From Actinomycetes bacterium (lineage in GTDB: Bacteria > Actinomycetota > Acidimicrobiia > Acidimicrobiales > Palsa-688), in NCBI GenBank assembly GCA_021808665.1, contig JAKBBA010000014.1:1-64000 (forward strand): 64,000 nucleotides of DNA. Direction: 5' to 3'. Within the stretch, counting starts at the first letter, position 1, and each line of letters begins with the position of its first letter. The notes beneath the pieces were generated by a model. It did not search any database. It was not told where the DNA came from and saw only the letters and a program-made list of their open reading frames with translations. This document shows, piece by piece, positions 7,783-17,736 of this stretch. The translations under genes were made by a program, and so were the position numbers.

Positions 7783-9729
7783 ATGAGCAGGCAACCCGGA
7801 GATATGCGCGACATGAGGCCGGGCGGAGGCCCAGGAACCCCCGGGACCGGACAGCCGTCAGGTGCCAACTGGCGGTGGATAGCCGTTGTCCTCGCCGTGG
7901 TCGTGGTCCTAGCTATCGCCCTGTCGTCGGTGACCAAGTCCTCCAGCCCGCCCTCGCAGAGCTACGGAGCTTTCGTTTCTGCACTGAACTCTGGGCAGGT
8001 AGCAGCCGCGACCGTGAACAACGACACAGGCCATATCACCTACACGGACAAGTCAGGCAACCAGTACTCGGTGCAGGGCCCTCCCCTCGTGGGCAACGGC
8101 ACTACCCTGGCGCTGTACCAAAAAGACATCAAAGACCTCACGCTGACCAATTCGACGACCAGTGCGCTCGCCACCTGGCTTCCGTGGATCATCTACGGCC
8201 TGCTGTTCGTAGGGCTGCTCGTGTGGATCTCCAGGCGCGCCCAAGGTCAGATGAGCGGGATCATGTCAATCGGGAGATCCAAAGCGAAGGTCTACACGAC
8301 CGAAAGGCCGCGCACGACTTTCGCCGACGTCGCCGGCTACGACGGAGTGAAGCTGGAGATAAGGGAGGTCGTAGACTTTTTACGCTCGTCGAACCGGTTC
8401 AAGGAGATCGGGGCGAAGATTCCGAAAGGGGTTCTCCTGGTCGGACCTCCCGGTACAGGCAAGACTTTGCTTGCTAGGGCGGTGGCCGGGGAGGCGGGGG
8501 TGCCGTTCCTTTCGGTGACCGGCTCCGACTTTATGGAGATGTTCGTGGGTGTCGGCGCTTCGCGCGTCCGCGACCTGTTCCAGACCGCCCGCAAACAAGC
8601 TCCGGCGATCATCTTCATAGACGAGATCGACTCGATCGGACGCAAGCGGGGAGCCGGCCTCGGGGGAGGTCACGACGAACGGGAGCAGACGCTCAACCAG
8701 ATGCTCGCCGAGATGGACGGCTTCGAAACGACCGAGGGGGTCGTGATGATGGCCGCTACGAACCGACCGGACATTCTCGACCCGGCGCTTCTACGCCCGG
8801 GGCGTTTCGACCGTCAGATCGTCGTGCCCCTGCCCGACCTGGAAGAGCGCCTGCCCATCCTGGCGGTTCACTGCAAGGACAAGCGCGTGGACCCAGATGT
8901 AGACCTGACGGTGGTCGCCCGCGGCACGCCGGGTATGAGCGGGGCCGACCTTGCCAACCTGGTCAACGAGGCTGCACTGCACGCTGTTCGCCGCGGGGCG
9001 ACCGCCATCGCCATGCGCGACTTCGAGGCGGCACGTGACAGGGTCCTCATGGGCCAACGTCGAGAGTCGACCGTCCTGTCGGACAAGGAGAAGGAGGCCA
9101 CCGCCTACCACGAGGGAGGTCACGCCGTCCTCGCCTATGTGCTTCCCGACGCAGACCCCGTGCACAAGGTCACAATCCTGCCCACGGGAATGGCCCTCGG
9201 CGTTACGCAGCAACTGCCGATAGAGGAGCGCCACACCTACTGGCGGGAGTACATAGAGGACGCAATGTGCGTGATGATGGGCGGTCGTTGCGCCGAGCAA
9301 CTCATCTTGGGAAGCCTGTCGACCGGCGCTTCGAACGACCTGCAGAGGGCGACTGAGATGGCCCGCAAGATGGTACGGGAGTTCGGCATGAGCGACCGCA
9401 TCGGGCCGATGGCGTGGGGACAGGAGGCGCAGGTCTTCCTCGGCGAGGACCTGATGCACAACGCTCGCGACTACAGCGACGTGACCTCGCGTGTGATCGA
9501 CGAGGAGGTGGAGCGGATCCTTAGGGAGCAAGAAGCCCGGGCGACCCGCCTGCTCTCCGAGCACCGTCGAGGCCTCGCGGCGGTCGCCTCGGCGCTTCTC
9601 GAAAAGGAGACCATCGACGGCGCCGAGGTTGGCCGGCTGGTAGACGAAGCGTACGGCAGCCCGGTTCATGACGGCGCGCCGATTGTGCCGCGTTTCGCCG
9701 AGATAACCGGTGACTCGCTCGACTTGTAA
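7783..9729 (+). CDS. ftsH: ATP-dependent zinc metalloprotease FtsH
   Basis: A 648-residue AAA+ membrane protease that extracts and degrades misfolded or regulatory membrane proteins. Order of features: a Gly/Pro-rich N-terminus, transmembrane helix one (about residues 27-47), a periplasm-side domain, transmembrane helix two near residue 130, Walker A GPPGTGKT, Walker [10 protein letters not shown], the second region of homology with [20 protein letters not shown], and the protease motif HEGGH. The family usually has HEAGH; the zinc-binding His-Glu-xx-His is intact. The C-terminus is a short coiled region. ATG at 7783. It stands alone on the plus strand between minus-strand genes. Confidence 0.95.
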   Translation: MSRQPGDMRDMRPGGGPGTPGTGQPSGANWRWIAVVLAVVVVLAIALSSVTKSSSPPSQSYGAFVSALNSGQVAAATVNNDTGHITYTDKSGNQYSVQGPPLVGNGTTLALYQKDIKDLTLTNSTTSALATWLPWIIYGLLFVGLLVWISRRAQGQMSGIMSIGRSKAKVYTTERPRTTFADVAGYDGVKLEIREVVDFLRSSNRFKEIGAKIPKGVLLVGPPGTGKTLLARAVAGEAGVPFLSVTGSDFMEMFVGVGASRVRDLFQTARKQAPAIIFIDEIDSIGRKRGAGLGGGHDEREQTLNQMLAEMDGFETTEGVVMMAATNRPDILDPALLRPGRFDRQIVVPLPDLEERLPILAVHCKDKRVDPDVDLTVVARGTPGMSGADLANLVNEAALHAVRRGATAIAMRDFEAARDRVLMGQRRESTVLSDKEKEATAYHEGGHAVLAYVLPDADPVHKVTILPTGMALGVTQQLPIEERHTYWREYIEDAMCVMMGGRCAEQLILGSLSTGASNDLQRATEMARKMVREFGMSDRIGPMAWGQEAQVFLGEDLMHNARDYSDVTSRVIDEEVERILREQEARATRLLSEHRRGLAAVASALLEKETIDGAEVGRLVDEAYGSPVHDGAPIVPRFAEITGDSLDL

Positions 9730-9801
9730 TAGGACCGCTAGCAATCCGACGTGCCTTCGATCCCCTCGACACGGCAGGGAGGGCGATCTATTACTGTTCG
9801 G

Positions 9802-11529
9802 TCAGTTGCTGTTCAACGGGACTGCTGGGCTGAGCCCAACTCCACCGGCGCCGCCAACCCCGTAGATGTCGTACTCGACGAAAACCGACGAGCTGGCCTT
9901 CACTTCCAAGGGTCCAGTCGACGGCGAGGTCACAGCGAAGCTGTCCTGCTCACCGGGCGCTACTGTCAACGCCCCTCCGTTTGGCAAGGCCAGCCCGGAG
10001 CCTGCCGATAGCGATGCCACCCGGGCGGCGACGGTCGTCGCCCCCGGGTTGTAGACGACGACCACGCCGACGTGGTGGGAGTCTACGCCAGTGGCGTCGA
10101 CAAGCCACGCTGCGGCGCTCGCTGTCTCGCCGAGAATCTGGCCATTTCCGTTGATGGTCCCGGCTACCCCTGAGAGAGGGATCGTGGCCCCGGATGCGGT
10201 AAGGGTACGTTCGGCCACGACGGGGACGCCGTTCGTGCTCACCAGCGTCGCCGTGTGGGCAACTCCCGCCGGGATTCTTGCCTGTTGCTCTGACACGACC
10301 GGGACCGCCTGCCCGGGGCCGACGCTGAAATCGAACGGTTCGGCCGCAGCTCCGGCCATTCCTATCGACAATCTGACCTTCGCCTCGACCGATCCCGGGT
10401 TGAATACGACGTACTGTTCCTGCAGGTTATTGCCGGCGAGACCGTCAGGCCACGACCAGGCCAGGGCTGCCCCGGGAGAGCCGAGGGTGACCGTTACCCC
10501 GGCTGTAGGCCATGCAGGATCCGCCAGGGGCTTGCTCGCAGCGACGCTGCCGACGAGCGGAGCACCCGAAGGGGGCGGGGTGACAATCTCGGTCTCCCAG
10601 GCCACGACGCTCCCGGTACGGGCTTTGACAGTCGTGTCTATCGTGCTGCGACGGCTCAGGTAGCTGCCAAGGTCGACGGTCACCAGCCCGTCCGCAGGGA
10701 CGTCGATCCCTTGGAAATCCTGGGGCTGCTCGACACCTTGGTTGGTGACGAATCCGAGGTCGACGATCGTCGACGTAGGGTACGGGTTCAAAAGCGAGAT
10801 GTACTCGTCGGCGTTCACTCTTGTCTGGCCGCCTGGAAGGTACCACGTAGGGGATCCGGAAGTCGCGCACGGGCTGACCGACGCCCCTAGAGGCCCTCCG
10901 ACCGACTGGTAGACGACGACCTGCCCGGCGTCGGCTTCGACTATCGCACCGGACCATCCTCCGGTCCCAGCGGCGACCTCAGGGACCGTTACCGATCCCC
11001 TTGCTGGAACGTCCACCGTCTTTGGGATAGGGACGCCGGCCGTACCGACTACGGACACGGTGGCCGTGACTTCGAGCGCTCCTGCGTTGACTATGACCAC
11101 CTGACCCGAGGCGTCACCTGCGGGGTTCACCGACGACGTCGGGGCGGACGGGGTGGCAGCCGGAGTTTTCGCGGTCGTCGAGGCCGTCACGGTTGTGGTC
11201 GTGGTGGTGCTGCTCGCAGGCACTGAGTTTTCAGCCGTCGAGGTGGCGCCGGCACAGAACCACGACGACGAGAGAGCTGCGGCCGGGGCAGCTGCTGGCG
11301 CTATCGGAGCCGCTCCTATTTGAGGTGACTGCTTCACGGACCCCGAAGCGGAGTGGTCGACGAGCCCGACCACCACCACTACGCCTAATACGAACGACAC
11401 GACCCTCGTACGGCGAAGTCCGTCGGAGGTCCCCCACCTGCGGCCGCCCCCGGGTAGGCGGCCGTCACCTATATCCGCTGCGACCTCACCAGGAGCTCCG
11501 TCTTGGCGTTCGGGAGTGTCTTCACTCAT
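9802..11529 (-). CDS. DUF5719-like membrane-anchored protein
   Basis: About 575 residues with an Arg-rich cytoplasmic N-terminus, one transmembrane helix near residue 43 (VVSFVLGVVVVVGLV) and a Thr/Ser/Ala-rich stalk with poly-Thr. The rest is a large extracytoplasmic part made of repeated beta-sandwich-like blocks, each with a 'V-Y-N-P-G' or 'L-N-P-Y' turn (VVYNPGATTV, YVVFNPGSVEA, SLLNPYPTSTI). This agrees with DUF5719 proteins encoded next to large GT2 transferases in actinobacteria. Its ATG at 11529 overlaps the upstream glycosyltransferase stop by 8 bases, so the two are translationally coupled and probably act together at the cell surface. Function unknown. Confidence 0.7.
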   Translation of the reverse strand: MSEDTPERQDGAPGEVAADIGDGRLPGGGRRWGTSDGLRRTRVVSFVLGVVVVVGLVDHSASGSVKQSPQIGAAPIAPAAAPAAALSSSWFCAGATSTAENSVPASSTTTTTTVTASTTAKTPAATPSAPTSSVNPAGDASGQVVIVNAGALEVTATVSVVGTAGVPIPKTVDVPARGSVTVPEVAAGTGGWSGAIVEADAGQVVVYQSVGGPLGASVSPCATSGSPTWYLPGGQTRVNADEYISLLNPYPTSTIVDLGFVTNQGVEQPQDFQGIDVPADGLVTVDLGSYLSRRSTIDTTVKARTGSVVAWETEIVTPPPSGAPLVGSVAASKPLADPAWPTAGVTVTLGSPGAALAWSWPDGLAGNNLQEQYVVFNPGSVEAKVRLSIGMAGAAAEPFDFSVGPGQAVPVVSEQQARIPAGVAHTATLVSTNGVPVVAERTLTASGATIPLSGVAGTINGNGQILGETASAAAWLVDATGVDSHHVGVVVVYNPGATTVAARVASLSAGSGLALPNGGALTVAPGEQDSFAVTSPSTGPLEVKASSSVFVEYDIYGVGGAGGVGLSPAVPLNSN

Positions 11530-14500
11530 CGACCCAGCTCCCGTCGGCTCCCCACTTATCATTTGCGCCAACGACGCCGGCGGTCTGCGGCGCAGACCGT
11601 CTGCGCCGCGCAGCCTCCGACTGGGTACGCCTAGCCGGTGGGTGCGCCGGCTCGAACCATTCTCTAGGAGCGACGCGCTCCTCTACGCCGACCCCGTTGT
11701 AACGGCGCCGGGAGATAACGACTGCCGCTACGGCCAGTGCTACCACTATGAGCTGCCCCACCTGGAGTAATCGCAGGCCCCAAGGGGTGGTGTAGCGAAG
11801 GGAGACGGCTGGCGTGGTCGGACTGATTTTTGGCACTTCGAAGGCCATCGCCCACCCGAAAGCCCGCCTCGGCGCCACCTTCGCTCCTCTCAGGTCCAAG
11901 GACCAGCCCTTCGAGAATGTGTACCCTACGTAGGCTACGCTCCCGGACTTCAGCGTCCCATCCGCAGCTGCGGACCCGCCGCCGAGAACCCCAGTGGACC
12001 CGCCCAGTTCGGTCTGCTGCAACGGACGCTCCGCCTGATAGGCGCCGCTCCCCGACGAGCCCGGACCTTCTGACAAGGCGACGCCGATCGCGGCAGGGGG
12101 AAGCGTGGAGCGCACCGGAGACCACACCGAGTTCTCGTACACCTGGTAGTGGCTGTCGCCGACGTCAAGGGGAGCTAGGTCGGTCTGAGTTTCGAGGCCT
12201 GCGAGCAAGGCGTCCGGGACCGGAACGGATCTGGATCCGGAACCGGTTGGCCCGGTGTGGTTAGCTACGACAATGTATCGGACCCCGGCCGGGGCGAGAA
12301 GGTGTCCCAAACGGGTGGTCAGCTTGTCCTGGGCAGCGATGAGGTCGCCGGCTAGAACCGGCGAGGCTCCTGGCGATCCGGTCGGGAACTCGTCGGTCAG
12401 AGTGGGGTCTATCCCGAATGTGGTCGCGTAGCCAAACCCCGGCTCGAGACGCCGACTCGCAAGCGGCAGAGCGCCGGGAACGCCAACCCACAAGACTCGA
12501 TACCCTCCCGCTGACGGGCTCGCCAGCAAGGACAGAGCGCTCGAAGGGCTCGCAGACGGCATGTCCCAGCGTCCGCCGCTGGACGCAGCGACGAACGGAA
12601 CCGCCGCCAGCGCCAGGCATACAGCTCCTGCGGCGGCGGCACCCTGACGCCAACCGAAGCGGTATCCAGGCAGGTCGATCTCGAACGACGCTGCCCCGAG
12701 AGCCACCGCACTCGCTAAGGCGGCCGCCGCTGGAGCCAGCACCACGTCGGCAGGCAGGTGGGGTAGCACTCCCCTGGTGGCCGCCCAGGCGACTCCAAAG
12801 CACACAAGCGCCACCGCCCACATGCGTGACGCCCAGGCCAGCCTCCAACCCCGACCCAAAACCAATGCGAGCGCGGCGGCTACTAAGACGAGCCACTCCC
12901 AAGCTCCCGAACCGTAGGGGCCGGTGTGAAAGCGCAGCACCGACGACCACCCCAGTCGATCCTCAGCCGACAGGGACGGCCCCCCTATGGCTGTGGGGCT
13001 GAAGATTACCGTCGCCGACCAAGGCAGGCTGAGGACGAAACCGACCACCACCGAAGTCACCGTTACCGCCCCGAAACGAGCGACGGTCGCTGTGTCCCCG
13101 GCGACGAAGGAACCGACTATGAGACCGATCCCGACGACGACAGCCACGTAGAAGAATGACGGTGCGCTTGTGGCCGTTGCCCCTATGAGCGCCCCTAGGA
13201 CGAGAACCTTCGCTGCGAGGGCCGCTGAAGCTCCGCGAGGGACAGGTATCGCAGTGGAGACCTCGACCATGCGGGAGAGCACCCAGGGTGCGGCGGCGAA
13301 CGCCACCAACCCCTCCCAGTCACCTTTGGAGATCGCGTTATAAGCGAGTGGGACCACCGCATATGTCACAGCGGCGAGGAGTTGTCCCCGCTTCGAACCC
13401 CACCACCTCGCACCCCTGTAGGCGCCGGCGGGTCCGACGACGAAAGGCATCAAGGCAAGCAGCTGGGCCAGGGTGCCCACAGCTCCAAACAGCGCCGTGG
13501 CAGCGAGACCTATGAGAGCCAACATCGGCGTGGCCGGACTTGCCACGCCGAGCCCAGACGTCTGCCAGCCCGACCACCAGTCGGACCAGATAGAAGCCCA
13601 TCCAGACGTCACGTGGGGTAGCTGTCCCACCTGAGGTACGCCGTGACCGAGGATGTTTCGTGAACCGAACACGAACACCACGAAGCCCGCTGCCAGCAGC
13701 GCAACAAGGACTCTCCGACCGCCTGAACCGGCGAGTGGATGTCCCCGGTCACCGCGGGCCGCCTGGCTGGCGACTGCGCGACCGCCAGCGTCTTTGCGCT
13801 GGTCAGCGCCGCTGCGTAGATGATCGGCCCGGGATCGCAGAAAGGCCGTGACCTGCCCGGCAGTTCCCGCTTGCAGCGACCTCAGCGCGCGGTCTCCAAC
13901 CCGCCTGCTTCGCTGAACAGCTCTCCGGGAGCGCATGAGATCTGCGGGTTGGCGCAGCGCCAGCACAGGAGCGCTTAGCGTCGCCCCGGCTTCGGCTCTA
14001 CGGCCGCGGCCGGCGAGCACCAACGCTTCGACGAGGGCCCACATCAGGCCGAGGGGAAGAGTCCAGATGAGGTTGAACCACTTGTAACATGTGAGGACCG
14101 TCCTGTAGCGGGCCACCTCTAATTCGCGCCTGCGACGCGCCAGTCTCTCCTCGCTGCGAGCACCGTCGCGATATTCCGCTTCGTGAGGGTGCTGCACGTG
14201 GCGGACGGTGGCTGCTGGCACGACGACTAGGCGTGCGCCGAGAAGCTTGGCTCGCCACGACAGGTCGAGATCACGACCTTCCCCGTCGAGTTGGGTGCCG
14301 AAACCGCCGAGTGTCTGAAAAAGATCGGACCTGACCAGCGTCATGCCCCCCGGCGCAACGAGGATCTCCCGCACCCGATCGTGCTGGGCCTGGTCGAGTT
14401 CTCCTGGCTCTACCAGGCCACGGACCATTCCAGCCCAGTCGGTGGTCGCGCCCACTGCCATGAGATGGTCCGACCGGTCCCACTCGACGTACTTGGGGCT

Positions 14501-14875
14501 AGCAATGCCAGCGTTGGAGCGAAAAGCCTCTTCGACTAGGAGGCGAACCGCCTCTGGGCTCGGAGCCACGTCGTCATGGCAGATTATAAAATGGGAGGCT
14601 CCTTCGACCATTCCTAGAGCGGCGTTCACGGCGGCTGAGAAACCTGTGTCAGCCTTGAGACGCAACACGTAGGCATCAGGCGCGGCCGCCTGTACGAGAG
14701 GAGAAGTCTCCGGTTCTCCTGTGGTATCTACGATTATCAGCGACAGGTTTGGGTAGTCCTGGTTGCAAAACGCCCGCAGCGACTCGTCGAGCCAGGAGCC
14801 GGGGTCACGGATAACCACCACAGCGGCTACCGCTGGGGTCGCAACAGGCTCGGCAGTAAGTGGGTCCGTCGGCAT
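11522..14875 (-). CDS. Giant GT2 glycosyltransferase with polytopic membrane domain
   Basis: 1117 residues. The N-terminal ~270 residues are a GT-A family 2 transferase (VAAVVVIRDPG, CHDDVAPSPE as the metal-binding region, GGFGTQLDGEGRDLDLSWR as the acceptor motif). After a basic linker there are about ten membrane helices (residues 390-760), then an extracytoplasmic domain and a final helix (LLQVGQLIVVALAVAAVVI). Similar two-part proteins lie beside whiB2/manB in actinobacteria and are assumed to build surface polysaccharides, but donor and acceptor are unknown. ATG at 14875; the 3' end overlaps the DUF5719-like gene. The Arg-rich C-terminal tail is cytoplasmic by topology. Confidence 0.85.
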   Translation of the reverse strand: MPTDPLTAEPVATPAVAAVVVIRDPGSWLDESLRAFCNQDYPNLSLIIVDTTGEPETSPLVQAAAPDAYVLRLKADTGFSAAVNAALGMVEGASHFIICHDDVAPSPEAVRLLVEEAFRSNAGIASPKYVEWDRSDHLMAVGATTDWAGMVRGLVEPGELDQAQHDRVREILVAPGGMTLVRSDLFQTLGGFGTQLDGEGRDLDLSWRAKLLGARLVVVPAATVRHVQHPHEAEYRDGARSEERLARRRRELEVARYRTVLTCYKWFNLIWTLPLGLMWALVEALVLAGRGRRAEAGATLSAPVLALRQPADLMRSRRAVQRSRRVGDRALRSLQAGTAGQVTAFLRSRADHLRSGADQRKDAGGRAVASQAARGDRGHPLAGSGGRRVLVALLAAGFVVFVFGSRNILGHGVPQVGQLPHVTSGWASIWSDWWSGWQTSGLGVASPATPMLALIGLAATALFGAVGTLAQLLALMPFVVGPAGAYRGARWWGSKRGQLLAAVTYAVVPLAYNAISKGDWEGLVAFAAAPWVLSRMVEVSTAIPVPRGASAALAAKVLVLGALIGATATSAPSFFYVAVVVGIGLIVGSFVAGDTATVARFGAVTVTSVVVGFVLSLPWSATVIFSPTAIGGPSLSAEDRLGWSSVLRFHTGPYGSGAWEWLVLVAAALALVLGRGWRLAWASRMWAVALVCFGVAWAATRGVLPHLPADVVLAPAAAALASAVALGAASFEIDLPGYRFGWRQGAAAAGAVCLALAAVPFVAASSGGRWDMPSASPSSALSLLASPSAGGYRVLWVGVPGALPLASRRLEPGFGYATTFGIDPTLTDEFPTGSPGASPVLAGDLIAAQDKLTTRLGHLLAPAGVRYIVVANHTGPTGSGSRSVPVPDALLAGLETQTDLAPLDVGDSHYQVYENSVWSPVRSTLPPAAIGVALSEGPGSSGSGAYQAERPLQQTELGGSTGVLGGGSAAADGTLKSGSVAYVGYTFSKGWSLDLRGAKVAPRRAFGWAMAFEVPKISPTTPAVSLRYTTPWGLRLLQVGQLIVVALAVAAVVISRRRYNGVGVEERVAPREWFEPAHPPARRTQSEAARRRRSAPQTAGVVGANDKWGADGSWVDE

Positions 14876-14991
14876 CCGGGTAAACCACAGTAGTTAATGG
14901 CAGGGCGACGCTGCCCCGCACCGACCGCCCTTTCGAGGGCAAAGGACCCGACTTCGACCTGTCAGATACCTGGCGTCGGGCAAATCACCTC

Positions 14992-15017
14992 ATTTTAGTG
15001 ACTTACGTCACTAAAAT
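14992..15017. promoter_or_regulatory. Inverted repeat ATTTTAGTGAC-TTAC-GTCACTAAAAT
   Basis: Perfect 11-base arms around TTAC, in an AT-rich island between the divergent GT2 gene (start 14875) and the small protein gene at 15097. It could be an operator for a dimeric regulator. It is also possible as a terminator, but no gene ends nearby, so an operator is more likely. Confidence 0.55.
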
Positions 15018-15033
15018 AAAGATTAACCCGCCA

Positions 15034-15070
15034 CAACTGCTAACTGATGTTATACAATAGTTAGCAGTTG
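15034..15070. promoter_or_regulatory. Inverted repeat flanking a -10-like box
   Basis: CAACTGCTAACT at 15034-15045 and its perfect complement AGTTAGCAGTTG at 15059-15070 are separated by 13 bases that contain TACAAT (15053-15058), five of six matches to a -10 box, for the plus strand. A protein bound here would cover the promoter of the gene at 15097. No convincing -35 hexamer is present, which fits an activator-dependent or extended promoter. Confidence 0.55.
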
Positions 15071-15096
15071 ATTTCTTCTACTGAAAGGTTGTGAAC

Positions 15097-15492
15097 ATGC
15101 CTACCGTGAACCTACCGGGCATCGAGTGGGACAAGGCTACAGCCGGTATCGGCGAAGCCCTCAAGGAGGTAGCCTACGTGGCTGTCGGATTGGGCGTCCT
15201 CAGCTTCCAGCGGGCGCAGGTCCGTCGCGTAGAAATGGCGAAACAGTTCTCGAAGCTAACCAAAGACGCGCCGGTTCAACCCCTCCCGAGTCTCGACGTT
15301 CTACTTTCGCAGATCGGCAGTGTCGCCAAGATCGTCGACGCTGCGGTTGCTCCGGCCCGCAAGCAGGCCGATGAGCGCCTCGATCGGATGGAAGAGGCCC
15401 TCCCCGAAGCTGCCCGCAAGACGGTCAAGTCCGTTCGCGCGACCGCCCTCAGCCAGGAGCAGGCCATCCGCTCCGCGCTAGGGATCGCCTGA
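15097..15492 (+). CDS. Small alpha-helical hypothetical protein
   Basis: 131 residues. The ATG at 15097 is chosen because GAAAGG ends 8 bases before it; a GTG at 15091 is too close to that site. The N-terminus is followed by a weakly hydrophobic helix (EVAYVAVGLGVLSFQ). The rest is charged and helical, with heptad-like spacing (ARKQADERLDRMEEALPEAARKTVKSVR), so a coiled coil or phasin-like surface protein is plausible. There is no Cys and no recognisable catalytic motif. I do not recognise a named family. It has its own promoter region with two strong inverted repeats, so its expression is probably specifically controlled. Confidence 0.65.
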   Translation: MPTVNLPGIEWDKATAGIGEALKEVAYVAVGLGVLSFQRAQVRRVEMAKQFSKLTKDAPVQPLPSLDVLLSQIGSVAKIVDAAVAPARKQADERLDRMEEALPEAARKTVKSVRATALSQEQAIRSALGIA

Positions 15493-15505
15493 GCTTACCG
15501 GGACC

Positions 15506-16399
15506 TCAGGGGTTCCCCGTCCAGTAGTCGAGGACGTCCCTGAGCGTCCGGTCCAAACTGTAGGCAGGCTCCCACCCGCACTCGGATACGAGCCTGCCAG
15601 GGTCCCCCCAGAGGTCCGGAACGTCTACCGGCCGTACACGGTCGGGATCGACGACCATAGGAATGTCGAGACCGGAAAGCTCGACAAGACGCTCCGCGAC
15701 GCTCCTGATAGACACAGACCGCCCGCTGCAGACGTTGTAGACCTGACCGGGTCGGCCCCTTTCAAGCAAAAGGCGGTAGGCAGCCACCACGTCGCGAACA
15801 TCGCAGATATCACGGTTGACGTCGAGATTTCCCGTTTGGATACCAGAAGCCCCCGAAGCCACGGCCGCAGCGACTTGTGAGGCGAGGGCAGGCACAACAA
15901 AACTGGCCGTCTGACCTGGGCCTGTGTGGTTGAACGGCCGTGCGATGATCACTTCCAACTTACGCGCCCTGAACATCTGAAGCGCCACGATCTCAGCGGC
16001 GGCCTTACTGGCGGCGTACGGGCTCAGAGGCCTGACAGGCAACTCCTCGGTCGCCGGGAGCGCTTCCCGGCCCGCCCATCCGTACACTTCCGAAGAACTA
16101 ACGAGGAGAACCCTCGGGGTCTTGGAGCAGGCCGCAGCCGCATCTAGGAGATTCGCGCTACCGACGGTGTTCACCTCGTAGGTGCGGCTCGATTCGCCCC
16201 ATGACGACCCTACGCTGGATAGGGCGGCCAGGTGAACTATGACCTCAGGAGAGGCTCCGAGGACAGCTTCGCGAAGGGCCGGCGCGTCGGTGACGTCGAC
16301 GTGCTCGTCGAGCCCGGTAACAGTATCTCCGCTGGCTTCGAAGTGGGTCACTAGCCAGGACCCGACGAACCCTTTGCTTCCAGTGACCAAAACGCGCAT
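15506..16399 (-). CDS. NAD-dependent epimerase/dehydratase, GDP-deoxymannose reductase-like
   Basis: A 297-residue short-chain dehydrogenase of the extended type: GSKGFVGSW nucleotide-binding loop near the N-terminus, SSSEVYG with the catalytic Ser, and YAASK with catalytic Tyr/Lys. ARPFNHTGPGQ and DVNRDICDVRDVV are typical of GDP-4-dehydro-6-deoxy-D-mannose reductase (Rmd), which makes GDP-D-rhamnose. The dehydratase Gmd that would supply its substrate is not in the window. ATG at 16399. It is divergent from the GT4 gene, with an inverted repeat between them. A related UDP-sugar epimerase cannot be excluded. Confidence 0.75.
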   Translation of the reverse strand: MRVLVTGSKGFVGSWLVTHFEASGDTVTGLDEHVDVTDAPALREAVLGASPEVIVHLAALSSVGSSWGESSRTYEVNTVGSANLLDAAAACSKTPRVLLVSSSEVYGWAGREALPATEELPVRPLSPYAASKAAAEIVALQMFRARKLEVIIARPFNHTGPGQTASFVVPALASQVAAAVASGASGIQTGNLDVNRDICDVRDVVAAYRLLLERGRPGQVYNVCSGRSVSIRSVAERLVELSGLDIPMVVDPDRVRPVDVPDLWGDPGRLVSECGWEPAYSLDRTLRDVLDYWTGNP

Positions 16400-16438
16400 C
16401 GACGAGACCCTACCTTCTCACGGCGGGCCAGCGCTCGA

Positions 16439-16466
16439 ACGTTCCGTGGTCTATTCCACGGAACGT
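16439..16466. promoter_or_regulatory. Inverted repeat in divergent promoter region
   Basis: ACGTTCCGTGG-TCTATT-CCACGGAACGT: perfect 11-base arms with a 6-base spacer. It lies in the 145 bases between the reductase start (16399, minus) and the GT4 start (16545, plus). No gene ends here, so an operator is more likely than a terminator. Confidence 0.5.
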
Positions 16467-16544
16467 CGCATAGCATGGCCCGGTGCCCGAATTGTGGAGT
16501 CGTAGCGGCCCGAGGGGCCGTTTCGACCCGCCCACCGAACCCGA

Positions 16545-17720
16545 TTGACCGGCCGCAAGCAGCCCAGGCTGCTCAGCGTACAGCCGGTGGTGGACGGTGG
16601 CGGTTCCGAACGGGCGCTGCTCGGGCTTGTTCGCGAGATGACCGCGTCGGGTTGGGACTGCCACGTGGCCCTCCCATCCCCTCCGGTACTCGCCGAAGGG
16701 TACCGTGACGCCGGCGCCTCCGTGCACATCGTCGCTATGGATCGCCTCACTACGAGCGGTTCGCCGGCCCGCTGGCTTCGTTATGCCATCAGCTGGCCAC
16801 GCAGCGTCGTCGCCTTGTCGGTTCTCGCTCGACGCATCGGAGCGGACGTCGTGCACTCGAACTCCCTCCACTGTTGGTACGGCTGGGCTGCGGCGCTCGC
16901 TGCGGGGCGCCCCCACGTGTGGCACGCCAGAGAGATCGTGTTCCAGTCGAGCCTGGCACTGAGATTGGAGCGCTTCCTGGCAAAGAGATTCGCGCAGCGA
17001 GTGATCGCCATCTCCGGCGCAGTAGGTGCGCAACTCGACCAAGCCAACGTCGTGGTCGTCACCGACGAGGCGGATCCCGCCATATTCAATCCGCGCCGGG
17101 CTGGCACCTTCAGGCGGGAAGTGGGCATCTCCGACGAGGTTCCCCTGGTCGGCTCCGTAGCCCGGATCGACACCTGGAAGGGATTCGACACTCTCCTCGA
17201 CGCTTTCCCGATGATAAAGGGCCGTCGACCCGAGGCCGAAGTGGTCGTCGCCGGTCCGGCTGTTCCTGGAAAGGAGCTTTATGCTGCGCGCCTTGAGTCC
17301 GTAGCGCGGTCCATACCAGGCGTTCACTGGCTCGGACCTAGAAACGACGTCGCAGAGATCATGGCGGACTGCGACGTCTTCGTCCAGGTTTCGTCGGAGC
17401 CCGAGCCTTTCGGGCTCGTGATCGTCGAAGCCCTTGCCTGCGGGACGCCGGTCGTCGCCGGAGCCGCAGGAGGGCCTGCGGAGATCCTCACTGCGACCGC
17501 CAGAGCTAACGGCGAGGCCTTTCAGCCTCCTGGCGTTTTGGTCCCTCCTAGGGACCCGAGCAGTCTCGCTGCCGCCGCCATCGGGCTGCTCCCCCGGGGT
17601 CCTTCCAGCACCGAGCAGCGACGCTCCCGCAAAGCCCTCAGAGAAGTTGCCGGCGGTGGCTTCGAGACAGTGTTCTCGTCGGTTCTGGAATCTCGGCGTT
17701 TCCGCCTCCGCCACAAGTGA
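16545..17720 (+). CDS. GT4-family glycosyltransferase
   Basis: 391 residues with the GT-B fold of family 4. The N-terminal domain has VVDGGGSERALLGL (glycine loop) and HSNSLHCWYG. The C-terminal donor domain has VARIDTWKGFDTLLDAF, and SSEPEPFGLVIVEALACGTPVVAGAAGG with the E-x7-E signature. It should transfer a sugar from a nucleotide donor to a cell-envelope acceptor. The start is a TTG at 16545, the first possible start after the in-frame stop at 16503; a GTG about 13 codons later is an alternative. It precedes cofD by 16 bases but shows no functional link to F420. Confidence 0.85.
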   Translation: MTGRKQPRLLSVQPVVDGGGSERALLGLVREMTASGWDCHVALPSPPVLAEGYRDAGASVHIVAMDRLTTSGSPARWLRYAISWPRSVVALSVLARRIGADVVHSNSLHCWYGWAAALAAGRPHVWHAREIVFQSSLALRLERFLAKRFAQRVIAISGAVGAQLDQANVVVVTDEADPAIFNPRRAGTFRREVGISDEVPLVGSVARIDTWKGFDTLLDAFPMIKGRRPEAEVVVAGPAVPGKELYAARLESVARSIPGVHWLGPRNDVAEIMADCDVFVQVSSEPEPFGLVIVEALACGTPVVAGAAGGPAEILTATARANGEAFQPPGVLVPPRDPSSLAAAAIGLLPRGPSSTEQRRSRKALREVAGGGFETVFSSVLESRRFRLRHK

Positions 17721-17736
17721 CAGTAGCGTGGAACGG

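Noticed and set aside
8791..9744. A 317-codon minus-strand frame opposite ftsH
   Set aside because: Shadow of the FtsH coding frame; no motif and no ribosome site.
17434..17736. Long N-terminal extension of CofD
   Set aside because: It overlaps the GT4 gene and carries no conserved sequence; the family begins at the ATG at 17737.
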